Both the position numbers and the translations under genes were made by a program. The notes under the pieces are model-generated. The model had not been told where the DNA came from, ran no database searches, and saw nothing but the letters and a program-made list of their open reading frames with translations. Shown in pieces: positions 48,311 through 59,650 of a DNA stretch of 64,000 bases. Source of the stretch: Lytechinus pictus (lineage: Eukaryota; Echinodermata; Echinoidea; Temnopleuroida; Toxopneustidae); contig NW_026974141.1 in assembly GCF_037042905.1 (NCBI RefSeq), positions 326,001-390,000 of the forward strand, given 5' to 3'. Each line of letters begins with the position of its first letter. Within the stretch, counting starts at the first letter, position 1.

Positions 48311-50500
48311 CGAAAAAATGTGGAAACGGAATACATATTTATTACATAGATTGTTTTACACAAAAGATATCGAAAGGCATCAAGTTACCAGAAAATGATG
48401 AAGTAGAAAAAGAATAAAAATAGTAAGATAAAATGAAATTGGAAAACGACCAAAAAGACGGAGAGGGGGGGGGGGTCAAGGGATAAATAATAGAGAGTAT
48501 AAGAAAGAAAGAATAGAAAAACATAATCAAAATGATTATTGTTAAAACTTATTTTGTTTGTTATGTGATGAAAATTGTATTATACGAATAATATGAATGC
48601 AGAAGAAAACAAAAAATCAAATCAAACCTTTTGTTGCCCTCCTTTTCTTGTAATGATACTTTATATGAATGCACAATTTGATGACATTTTTAATGATTAT
48701 CAAGATTAAATTGAAATTGAATTTTGATTTTTTTTTTTATATAAAACAAGCAACAATTTAAGCTAAGAAATAAGCTAGATTGATGTAGGAGTTGGGGCTG
48801 AAAATAAAAAAAGGAAGTAAACAGATTGAACCTGGAGAATAGCCAGAGTAATTTCATAGGAAGGGAGTTGACTAAGTGTATAGGCGTAACGTGAAGATTT
48901 CGATGTATAACAGGTATAGATCCATCTTTTCTTTCATCTTCATCCCTCTCTCCATTCTCATCTTGTTTCTATTTCTAATGGTAAATCGTATGTGGCAGGG
49001 GCGGTTGACCCTTCCATTTGTATAGGGTAATTTATACCGAGCGTGAAAAACAAGAAGAGAGTGAAGGAAACTGAGCACGAAGATGGATAAACTGTTTATA
49101 TAGGATTTGGCAATGAGATGACGAAATACCAAGAGATTTTTATATAATTGTATTAAGGTTTTGTTGGAATAATTACATTTAATGCATTGTGTTCCTTAGC
49201 AAGAACAAAATATTCAAATTTCGAATTTGTAACGAACTAATGGGGTTCCAACTCCTCAAATACATTGATTAAAATAACAGAATTTGATGTTTGTTAAATT
49301 CCGCTGCTTTGTTAACTTCATAATAAAATTGCTAACTCTTCATTTCCAAAAATGGAAATTTGAGCTGTAATTTGCTGATAATGTTCATGGTTATCTTTAT
49401 CAATCTATATGTGACGAAATTCTTGTCGCTCCTTTATTCCTTTTTCTTTTATTTTTTATTCAATTTTTGATTATTGTTGATTGTTGTATAATTGTTTTAT
49501 CAATAAAAACTGAATTATATATTTTTAAAAAAATTCATAATAAAATTGTTAAATAAATGTAGCGTCTTCTGTTCAGTAGGCTAACGTTATGCCTGCTACA
49601 CTCTCGATGTCGTTTTGCTTCTGTGTACTCCTATGAACATTCCTTCACTCAATCAACATGATCGATAACTTTCTAAAGTTGTTTTTCTTCTAGCCAATTA
49701 TTGTCAGCAGGAATAGCGTAACCGTAATATAAAGTCAAACTTTCGATGCCCCTTCAGGCACCCGCTTCTCCTTTTTGGACCCCTTTCAAATTTCCATTTA
49801 CACCAAGGCGATGACGATATTGGTAATCAGTGTTTTATAAAGATACTGTTCCTTTTTTATTTCTTTGTCTACCAATGCTCTTTAACTTCGGGCATCAAAA
49901 CCTTTCTTTTGTGGACAGTTTGAAGCCTAGACGTGAAGTCGTAAGCAAATATAACGGACATGAATGAGTACCCCGATATAGGACTTGGAAGCGCGGTACT
50001 GGTAGAAAGAAAACACCAAGTTAACTATCCACAAAAGGAACAGGAGACAAAAGGGATATGATAAATAAAACAAAACATCCCCGCTGACCTTATTTTTATC
50101 TTATTGATGGAGTAATTTATTGAAATATAATATATTCCAAATCAGCAAAGCCAAATTATAGTCATCATCTTGATGTTCACTATTAGCAAACACTGCCTCC
50201 CTAAAAGCTCAGATAGTAATCCTGAAAATAATTTTAAAAAGTGTTTGTATTAGGGATAATCTATCAAAATCACATATAGCCCCCTTCAAAGTCTGAGGAT
50301 GGAAATTACAAATCATAAACCGTAAAGCAAAAAAAAAGGATTCTATTTTGTTCTATATACGGAACGATCCGTGCATTTCACTTGCAATTCTCTTAGACTC
50401 ACTATTTATATTGTCATCGGCGGCGCCGAATGGGGCAAGGGGCGATCCCTCCTTAATATTGAAAAATGTTTTAAAAGGGAAGAATAAAGAAAATGGTATG
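48311..50500. other. No supported gene
   Basis: AT-rich. An A-rich end with AATAAAAACTGAATTATATA near 49,500 may be another retroelement tail on the plus strand. Otherwise nothing. Confidence 0.3.
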
Positions 50501-50504
50501 ATAT

Positions 50505-50715
50505 TTGGTAACACAACAATTTGGTCGGGTGACAACTGCTCTTTACTTTATTTTGTTTAAGATATAGGGTTAGGGTTCAAATAGGGTTTTATGTTAGGTT
50601 TAGGAATAGGCTTAGGATTGGGTATAGTGTTAATTTAGGGTAAAAGTGCAAGGAATTTACAGCCGAGCAATTGTCGCCAGAGCAAATGTCATGGAACCAG
50701 AGATATTCCTTCAAG
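50505..50715. repeat. Short inverted element around GGGTTAGGG-like sequence
   Basis: GGGTGACAACTGCTC (50,527) opposes GAGCAATTGTCGCC (50,667), enclosing AGATATAGGGTTAGGG and several degenerate TTAGG words. Likely a MITE. Confidence 0.4.
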
Positions 50716-51180
50716 TCTGGATCATGTAACTCAATAATACTACTTACCATGATAACATTGGATTAAAAATTCCATTCAAATTAAGTTCGTATTGCCCCTA
50801 TTAAAATACCCATGCGTTACCAATTTATTTTGTAGATAATTTTATCATAATTCCAAAAAAAAGGAATTGGGTGTTTAACAATTAGGAGCACCAAACCGAT
50901 AAACAGGTAGTTCTAAATATAAGACCAAAGCACAATACACAGGAGCCAACAATATGCCTTGTTTGTGTGCCGACCTTTCCAAGATCTTTTCAGCAAACAT
51001 TACTTAGGCTACGTTTTTTCCGTGCCTATTTAATGTTTTTGCAAAACTACACGAGAATATGGAGAATGACAAGAGAAACATTGAGAAAGGAGTGTCCACA
51101 TCTTCCTATTAGGGGGTGCAGAGAGATGGGGTAGATGGATAGATAGACATATATATAGAAAAATAGACAGATAGTAGAAA

Positions 51181-51195
51181 GAAAGAAAGATAGGA

Positions 51196-51250
<55 letters not shown>

Positions 51251-51269
51251 GAGAGGGGGGAGAGAGGGG

Positions 51270-51364
<95 letters not shown>

Positions 51365-51375
51365 GGATAGATAGT
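51181..51375. repeat. GATA/GA microsatellite
   Basis: (GA)n followed by a GGGG-rich break and then about 27 uninterrupted GATA units. It creates low-complexity Ser/Ile/Tyr frames on the minus strand that are not genes. Confidence 0.95.
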
Positions 51376-51674
51376 TAGATAGATAGATAGAAAGACTCGA
51401 GAAATAAATAAAGAGAGAGTCAATAAAGTGAGACGGACGGAAGAGCCGGGGGGGGGGGGGTTCGGGCGCTGATGTTATTTTCATTTTTTTTTAAGTATTT
51501 GGGGGATGTTATTTAAACAAGTTTTCCTATAACCATGATAACGAAAGCGAGGCAGCTCTAAATTAAACAAATATACAATAAAGAAGAATTCATCGAAGTA
51601 AAGCAATATGATGATAGTAAGTTTATGGTATAGGTATAGAAAATGAAATATATCACTAAAAGATATATCACTCG

Positions 51675-51969
51675 CAGGGGCGGATCCAGCTTTTTATAAA
51701 GGGGGGGTTGGGGTGGTATGCGAGGGAGCGTAGCGACCGAGTCCAAGCGAGCGGAGCGAGCGAGGGGGGAGGGTGTGGGAGGGGGGTGTCCCCCCTTCCC
51801 ACAGTAGGGAAAATTTTTGATAATAATAAATGAAATAAATACATAGAAATAGAATAAAATAAAATTACAAGTTTTAAAAAAAAGATAAGATTTAAAAAAA
51901 TGGTCCCCGGATTTTTTTTTTTTGGGGGGGGGTTGTAACCCCCCAACCCCCCCTCTAGATCCGCTTCTG
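51675..51969. mobile_element. MITE with CAGGGGCGGATCCAGC ends
   Basis: A 295-bp element: CAGGGGCGGATCCAGC at the left and AGATCCGCTTCTG at the right, flanked by CACTCG (51669-51674 and 51970-51975). Contains AGCGAGCGGAGCGAGCGAG and G/C runs. Confidence 0.7.
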
Positions 51970-52104
51970 CACTCGGCTGTTGTCTGTTTCTCCGAATTCC
52001 TTTTTATGTGACCTCCACTTTGATTATTATTCAATGGATTTATTCATTGTCTAATATCTGAATTGTCGTTCTCTCATTATGCCAAACATTACTTAGGTTG
52101 AGGT

Positions 52105-52230
52105 AATACCTCATACAGGTATAAGCTTATCCCTTTTGATTTTAATTGCCTCCTACATTCCAGAGAATCGTACAGGGATAACCTTATCCCTTTTGATTTG
52201 TATTATCTCGTACTTTGTAGAGTATGCAGT
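52105..52230. repeat. Two-unit tandem duplication, ~67 bp
   Basis: ACAGG.ATAA.CTTATCCC and CTTTTGATTT.TATT occur twice, about 67 bp apart. Confidence 0.5.
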
Positions 52231-52678
52231 TGTTCATACACACATTTATAGTTATTCTATCGAATGACAAATTAAATCAAACAAATATTATATGAAAAGA
52301 TATTACATGGTCTAATTGTGATGTATTGCTGTTTTGAATTGTAATATGTGAATTAAAACATGTGATGGAGAGAGAATGGTTGAATTGGTGATTTCAATGA
52401 GCTAATAGCACTAATTTATCTACCTTTTTCTACAAAATTTCGACCAGACGTCCTTACAAAAGGAACAATATTACAGCAAAAATGCACCTTTTGTGTGATT
52501 TTGAGCAGTCCATTTTTTGTCTTTTTGTCCAAATTGAAATAATGTATTGTTGTATATAACATGCAGATGTTTGTAATCATGAAATACAGACGTTCTCTTT
52601 TTTTTTACAAACAATACCCTAAAAATTAATGATATTTATTGATTAAGTCTTGCGATACTGATGTACCAGTAAAACGTG

Positions 52679-52978
52679 GAGCGTTGTGGCCCAGTGGATT
52701 AGTCTTCGGACTGTGAAACAGAGGGTCGTGGGTTCGAATCCCAGCCATGGCGTAATTTCCTTCGGCAAGAAATTTATCCACATTGTGCTGCACTCGACCT
52801 AGGTGAGGTGAATGGGTACCCGGTAGGATTTATTCCTTGAATGCTTTAGCGCCTATATGGCCGCTCAGCTACAGCCGGGGTAATGATAATATACCAAGTA
52901 TATTTCAGCGCCTTGAGCACATAATCAATGTGGATTTGGCGCTTTATAAATACTCTATATTATTATTATTATTATTAT
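52679..52978 (+). repeat. tRNA-derived SINE, copy 2
   Basis: Same head as copy 1 (GAGCGTTGTGGCCCAGTGG, GGTTCGAATCC), body with ACAGCCGGGGTAATGATAAT and GGCGCTTTATAAATACTC, and an (ATT)n tail. Closest to full length here. Confidence 0.82.
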
Positions 52979-53061
52979 AACGACCACGAATTACCTTCAA
53001 ATTTTAACAATATGCTTTGAGTCAATAATGAAATACACGATTACCCAACCAGACAAATTAA

Positions 53062-53795
53062 TGTGTATCACCTGCCATGAGACTCGTACAGCACTTACAC
53101 AGAACACTTTCAAATGCACTGCCCCTAAATTTTGGAATTCCCCTTCCTTTGAATATCAGAGAGAGTTTAAACCCAAGTAAATTTAAACTTAAAGTAAAAA
53201 AAGAAATCATTTTTTGCCTCCTACTCCCAACAAAACTCGAATATTTGAAATTTACACAGATCCCATTTCTTATCCTTTCCCCCAATTCCCCCCTTTCCCC
53301 CTCTTTTCATATTTATCCCCCTTAATATTCTGTAATTGTATCTTACTTTTTATTTTTGGATCTTCACCCCCATTCATCTTGTTCAGTCATTTTTTTAATC
53401 ATCCATGACCATGCATTTGTCATCACTGAAATCCATTATCTGCTTACACTGAGCTCCCTAATCTCATATTAATTTACGTTCCTTTACTAATTTATTTGCG
53501 TTCTCTTCGAGAGATCAGCGTCTTACAAACCTCGCTGGTCTCTTTTTTTCATTTCTTTTCTATTTTTAGCATACATAGACAACTATATTTATAAACTTTA
53601 ATTACTTTTAAAAAGGTTTTGATTTATCAATGATATTTGTTTATTGTATATCGTTTGCATTGTTATTATACGAATTTGAAAGTGTAAGCTTGATTGATTT
53701 GTATTGATATGTGTAATTTATTTGTATTTATGTTTCTTTGATTTGTATGTAGAAAAAGAGTGAATATAGAAATGAAATAAACCACTAATAAAAAA
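53062..53795 (+). mobile_element. CR1-like LINE, 3' end with C-terminal coding remnant
   Basis: A remnant of the LINE C-terminal domain: FKCTAPKFWNS, then after a one-base frame change LPLNIRESLNPSKFKLKVKK (about 53,110-53,210), matching the GPKIWNEIPDYIK region of the intact element. A long 3' UTR follows, with a stem-loop (AGAGATCAGCG 53510-53520 with CGCTGGTCTCT 53533-53543) and an end at AATAAACCACTAATAAAAAA. Confidence 0.62.
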
Positions 53796-54350
53796 AAATC
53801 AAAGTTCAGAATTATATTTTGATTACCCAAATTGATAAATAATTCCTTCATGAACTCTGTTCTGGCCGGGGCCAACTCATTAACATAATTAAGAGAAGAT
53901 AAAAGGGCCAAGTGCATATCAATTGCCCCTAATTAACGATATGATATCAAAAATATTCCTCTTTAAACACGGGTAGTGATAAGATTAACAAAAGAAAATA
54001 AAAATGAATTGGATTTTGATAGCCAAGGCAGATCAAGCTTAAAATATTAAAAATGCTTTTGAATTTATCTGCGATGACCTGCTCAAAGTTCTTGAAGTTA
54101 AAAAGTTCATCCTTTAACATGTCATTCTCTTGCCTTTGTTTATACATATTCATTTTTTGTTGGATTTGAATTTGTTTTCGGTATTGTAAAAATAATTTGT
54201 TTTGTTTTTTAGTGTTTAGTAGTATGTGTCCTCATATATAGCGCGATACAATTGCAGCTTTTAAAACATTTTATCTCATAATGTGGTTTTATCCCTGCAT
54301 GATGTCCCTGTGTTATACAATTTTCTTGTTTTCTATAATATTGTATATAT

Positions 54351-54848
54351 CAGAGGCGTCGATCATGGGGGGGCAGGGGGGGCAACCGCCCCACCAATGA
54401 AAATATTGGGGGGGCAAACATATCGTTTTGCCCCCCCAATAATTCCGCATGTGCAAAAAATAAAATAAGATTGTAATGTTACACAGAAATCAGCAAGCGA
54501 GATTGAGATACACAACTCGTTCTTCATCTAAAATCGTGCTCAAAATGTCCGGTTTTCAGATTAGAATATAAAAAAATTTCAGCTCGCGCTTCGCGCTCGC
54601 ATCATTTCTGTAGCAAAAACCCATACTTTTCATGATTGAATAGGTGAATAGAATGTCCCGTTTTCAGTTCTATACCTCAAAAGAACTCCCACTTCGATTT
54701 GCAATAATCTTTTGTTGGATATATTTCTTGTTCTTTATTAAAAACGTCAATTAAACTCTTTTTTTTTAAGATCAAATATTATCAGCTCGCGCTTTGCGCT
54801 CGCATTTAATATTTTTTAATTTTTTAAATATTTAATTTGTTGGTGAGA

Positions 54849-54904
<56 letters not shown>

Positions 54905-55018
54905 GGCATGTGTGTGTGTGTGTGTGCTTGAGTCTGTTTGTTTTGTGTGATCGAGCGCCTTTGGAAAGTTGATTCATGATTTTGCCCCCCCAATCTGAAA
55001 AATGGATCGACGCCCCTG
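54351..55018. mobile_element. hAT-like MITE, 668 bp, 8-bp duplication
   Basis: Ends CAGAGGCGTCGATCATGG and GGATCGACGCCCCTG, flanked by GTATATAT (54343-54350 and 55019-55026). Inside, CAGCTCGCGCTTCGCGCTCG occurs twice (near 54,580 and 54,783) and a (TG)n/(TA)n/(TG)n microsatellite lies at 54,848-54,930. It splits what looks like a LINE 3' UTR resuming at 55,027 and ending GTAAATAAAACAGAATAAAC near 55,150. Confidence 0.82.
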
Positions 55019-55438
55019 GTATATATGTTAGTGAACTGTATATTACAGTGTTCTATAATTTTCCTGATTGCATTTTGATTGTGTAGGGATCTCGTGTTGA
55101 GCAGTATTATACTGGAGAGACTGCCCTGGGTAAATAAAACAGAATAAACAAATCAATTAATAAAATAAATGAATAAATTATAAGGCGATCCAGGGGACAG
55201 GCGCGACCACACACTACGATTTGTAAAATTTATTTTTCAAAGTATTTTGGGGGTATTTTTTTTATGTTTTCATGACAAGCTTGATGTTTTTCCTTGTGGC
55301 CCTTTTTTGTCATTTTTAAGTCACAGTGCTTCTTACAGTCCCCTTCCATAGAATGACTGTTATTATTTTACCATGACATGTTGTTAATTCATTCTATATT
55401 GTATGTTCATTTGTTGCATGGAAATAAAATAATCATTA

Positions 55439-55612
55439 AATCAACCAATCAATCAACCAACCAATCAATCAACCAATTAATCGATCAATCAATCAACCAA
55501 CCAAGCAATCAATCAACCAATCAATCAATCAGTCATTCAACCAATCAATCAATCAACCAACCAATCAATCAATCAATCAGTCATTCAACCAATCAATCTA
55601 AAATCAACCAAT

Positions 55613-55656
<44 letters not shown>

Positions 55657-55795
55657 TAATCAATCAATCGTCAATCAACCAGCCAACCAACCAATCAATC
55701 AATCAATCAATCAATAATCAACCAATCAATCAATCAATAATCAACCAACCAATCAATCAATCAATTAATCAATCAACCAATCAATAATTTGTCAA
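55439..55795. repeat. (CAAT/CAAC)n tetranucleotide array
   Basis: About 350 bp of AATC and AACC units after GAAATAAAATAATCATTAAA, possibly an expanded LINE tail. It makes an Asn-Gln-Ser-Ile frame that is not a gene. Confidence 0.95.
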
Positions 55796-55891
55796 GTAGA
55801 GAAGAAAATGCAAAAAAGGGAACAGTATAGGAAGAAAGAATAAAGGCGAGTACACCAAGATACCTCACTTGAATTGAATTGAACAGTTCAG

Positions 55892-56008
55892 TAGCCCCAT
55901 GTCGAGGCCCTGGCGGTTAATCTGTTCATGCTTTTTTCGATAATGATCCCGAGCGAAGCGAGTTAGGATAGTATATGATCAGCCTCCAAGGCCTCGACAG
56001 GAGGCCAT
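55892..56008. mobile_element. Short derivative of the Mutator-like element
   Basis: About 117 bp with TGTCGAGGCCCTGGCGG at the left and CCAAGGCCTCGACAGGAGGC at the right, the same ends as the 937-bp element at 38,188. The core has GATCCCGAGCGAAGCGAG, similar to the arm of the larger copy. No target duplication seen. Confidence 0.6.
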
Positions 56009-56306
56009 AGGGAGTTAGGGGAGAGTGAAAACACGTTGTTTGAAACAAAAAATACAAAGGGAAAACAATATCTCAAGAATAAAATCATTTTAAAAAAATA
56101 CAAAAAAAAAGAAAAGAGAATAACCTAATGTTTGAACTTCCATCCACGTCATTAGAATCAAATACCGATTATTCCAAGGTGAAACGTAGCTATTACAGAT
56201 ATATCACATGTTTTACATGGTTACAACATGATCCAATGTATTGTAGTTGATAACAGTGTTTACATTGGCTATCAGAACCAAATTAAACACACACACACGA
56301 TGGTCA

Positions 56307-57006
56307 TCTTACCTCTTCCTGACCTTTACCATACATTTTTTTTCTGGTTCATGCAAGCCGTTTTCAAGACTTTTATTTCATGAATTATTTCTCGTTAATA
56401 GTGGTGTTGCCCGGGAATGTTTGATTGGTTGATACGAAAGCATGAATGCTTGTGAGCAAGCAACAAGGGGAACGACGGCCCAAGGTCTTTCGTAGTGATG
56501 GTAGTAAAAAGCCTTACCAAAGGACACGAGCGCATCAAGTGAGACTCGAACCCGGGTACATAGATTGAGAGACCAGCTATCTACCCAATGAGCTTTCACG
56601 CTTCCTACACATAAGGGGCCCGTTGCGTAAAACTTTTGCCATTAAAAAATCTGGCTTTGCCAGAGTTTTTTATGTGTAATTTCAATGTGGCATCATTTTG
56701 TTTGCCAGATTTTTTATTTACGTCTTCCTGACCTTTAACATACATTTTCCTGGTTCATGTAAGCAGTTTTCAAGACTTTTATTTCATGAAATATTATCAT
56801 TTCTCGTTCTGGTTATTGTGATGTTGGGGAATGTTTGCTTGGTTGATAAGAAAGCATGAATACTTTTGAGGAAGCAACAAGAGGACCGATGGCTCAATGT
56901 CTTTTCCGAGGGACCTGGTAGTGAGAATGAATTGCCTTGGTCACTAGCGTACAAAGTGAGACTCGAACCGGGGTCTCCCGACGCTCTACTCGCTGAGATA
57001 TTACGG
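56307..57006 (-). repeat. Duplicated unit with tRNA-like SINE head
   Basis: Two diverged direct copies (56,307-56,600 and 56,716-57,006) share CTTCCTGACCTTTA.CATACA, TTTTCAAGACTTTTATTTCA, GATA.GAAAGCATGAAT and GTGAGACTCGAACC. On the minus strand each reads as a tRNA-like head: an A-box-like stretch (GGGTAGATAGCTGG in the first, GAGTAGAGCGTCGG in the second) and B box GGTTCGAGTCT. It is a different SINE type from 43,461. Between copies lies a short element beginning GGGGCCCGTTGCG. Confidence 0.6.
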
Positions 57007-57009
57007 CCC

Positions 57010-59370
57010 CTCCCCAAAAGAGGGTGGGGTCAAAATTGTAGTTATACACCAACTCTTAAGAATGTTCGTCGCCTGCAGATACTGGCGAAATTGAGTTTTA
57101 TGAAATAATTACAACTGAATATAATGAAATTGAAGGGATATGTTAATTTCCTCACATGGTTGCGCCCCCCCCCTCCCCCTTCGCCAAAAAAGACAAAATA
57201 GTGACAATGGGGGCGAACATCGGATTCATTATGTGTTTTGAAACTATATCAGAACCTCGCAAATATTGTCATTGTTTAATCATGTGATTTAACGCTGATT
57301 ATAAATCTCAAACATAAATTTAAGAATTTGATTCTGTCTTTCAAATATTCTCAAAATGGAAATCATGCACAAAGAAAAGAGGGTGACCGATTTCTTATCC
57401 TTTTGAATAAACAAGGAACTCCTACGTAAGTTAGCAGGGACACAGACTTGTGTGTTGTATTTTATTAGCTTGTCTCCACCGTATACCGATGTTTAATTAA
57501 CTGATTCTATATTATGTACATAAGGCCCTTCGACAATACTGTCATTAAATCGTTATCAAAAGGATAGGTAATGTGCCTGATTAAAATACTCAAGACAGGA
57601 CTGGTATAGGGGTATCCCGCAACCGGGGTATCCTACCGGCGGATGTGGTCTAGCTCACTATTCAGGATTTCAAAGAACTTATTTTAACTTTAAGCGTTAA
57701 ACTCCCGAAGAAGTAGGCATATCCAAACCGCAGGGAGTGTATAAAAGATATATTTGTCACATGGAACATGTTAATTAATAATCTTTAAAAAGGACCGTTG
57801 TACATTAATTCGCACGCTCCACCTGGTGGGTTAATTCATTTTGCTCAACAAACTTCGTCATTCTAAATTGAACTTGAATGTTGAAAGACCATACATACTC
57901 TTGTAAAGACGTGCATTCAAGCAGAATGCATTTGTAAAGCTAAGTACTTGACAATGCTCTGCACTGGGCTAGACCTGCGATGATTTTAGCCACTGAACTT
58001 TTAAAATAGAGCTTAGGGTTTTTTATCCTTTAATCTGAGTACTAATCTGTATAGGACACGCATTCGCGTGGAAAGCAAGAAGGGGCGGAGTTTTTTATAC
58101 AAGTAGATTGTCCGCCTATATATGTTTACTATGAGAAACGACCGATAATTAGTAACGACTGATAATTTAGGAAGGATCCGATGTTCTTATAACAACCTAG
58201 CAATGGTAGTACTACTTCGATGGATGCTGATTTGCAACCAATCTGGTCAATGGTTTTTTTGAAATTGAATCTAAATCCTGAATTGCTGAATAAACGGAGT
58301 TCTGATATCATCTTAGCGTTTCTAGTTTAATGAATGAAATACGTGTATACATGACAGACAATTCTGACTTGAACAACTTTGACTTCTACCCAGTGGTGAG
58401 TCTCATCAAGCATATTCAACAACTGGATGATGGTTAATAAAACAAAGTTTCAAGCAGTGGAAGGGAGTGGAAGTTACATGCCGCGACTTGTGCATTTCGA
58501 GGCAGGTGTAAGCCTTTGTACAAACTCATTATTGTGCAGGAAGAAGTAGAATGGTCCATGAACTTCGACAAAAATAAAATAAAACCGGTCATAGTTGACA
58601 TCCTTGAGTCTTAAAGGAATATTCTCGAAACACCTGTTTTTGTCTGCGATGCCATTCCGTCTTACAATTTACTTGGATATTAACCTCGCTTATCACCGAT
58701 CGAGGACAAATTCATTTGCTCTGTGAGCATAATGACTCTTCGACACTACTTGAGGAGGCATAAAGGATTATCTCAACTCCTTGATCAAAATTCTCTAAAA
58801 TCTCGACACAACCGACGACGCCACTCTACAGAAAATCATAAGCATGCAGATTCGAACTCCCAATGTTGTATAAACTTACTTTCGTTACATTGTTGACTAA
58901 TGATGCCGTGGTTGTGAAAAAATATCTTCAGATCGGCAGTTTCATACGAATTTTGCCCCTACTGCACCGAGTGGAACGATAGTTTTGACATACAGCACAT
59001 ATCAATCGGTTTTTCGGTTCTCACTTCTAACTACAAACGACTATTTCATGTTGCGTTGGACGATACTTATAACTTGGAGTCTTTGACATTTCTTCAATTC
59101 TCACTTTGAATTTATTACAAACGACTATTCGATTCGAGGTACATTAAGACTTGATTCTTCTGTGTGTACCACAACAAGAATGGAACTATGATGTTTATAC
59201 CATCCTCGAGTATTGGATGATGCTTTTAGAAAATATTATTTCACGATCTGAATGAGTAGTGGAATATTTCATCATGCCGACTAGAAAGTTACGTGTGAGA
59301 GAAATGGTAAGCTTCTGCATAAGATATAGGTGACAAATGATAACGATACTATCGTTGTTATGAAAAAGAT
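57010..59370. other. Nothing recognised
   Basis: Balanced composition, no frames above 60 codons on either strand with support. ATGCCGACTAGAAAGTTACG at 59,276 followed by a GTAAGC donor-like site is noted but too short to call. Confidence 0.35.
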
Positions 59371-59375
59371 GATGA

Positions 59376-59535
59376 TGATTATTATTATTATTATGGCTAT
59401 ATTGTTATCATTATTATTATTAGTAGTAGTAGTAGTATTGATATCATCATCAGTATCATTATTTTTGTCATTATCATAATCATATTTTTTATTATCAATA
59501 CATGTAGTATCAATATCATTATCGTTGTTATTAGA
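59376..59535. repeat. ATT/ATC-rich microsatellite
   Basis: Runs of ATT, AGT and ATC triplets. Confidence 0.85.
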
Positions 59536-59537
59536 TA

Positions 59538-59650
59538 ACAATAGCCAATAATAGTAATAGCCAATTTTTATAAAGCGCTTTTCCCAGAATGGCTCAAAGC
59601 GCGTTACAGCATATTATTACCCCGTAATAGAAAAGATATAGCAGTACAAA
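59538..59650 (-). repeat. SINE 3' fragment
   Basis: Minus strand: GCGCTTTGAGCC, AAAGCGCTTTATAAAAATTG and an (ATT)n-like tail, matching the SINE end at 52,910-52,975. Confidence 0.5.

Noticed and set aside
50570..50650. Interstitial telomere repeat
   Set aside because: Only one or two real TTAGGG words; the rest are degenerate and lie inside an inverted-repeat element.
51047..51484. 145- and 104-codon minus-strand frames rich in Ser-Ile-Tyr-Leu
   Set aside because: They are translations of the GATA/GA microsatellite.
55378..55659. 93-codon Asn-Gln-Ser-Ile frame
   Set aside because: Produced by the CAAT/CAAC tetranucleotide array.
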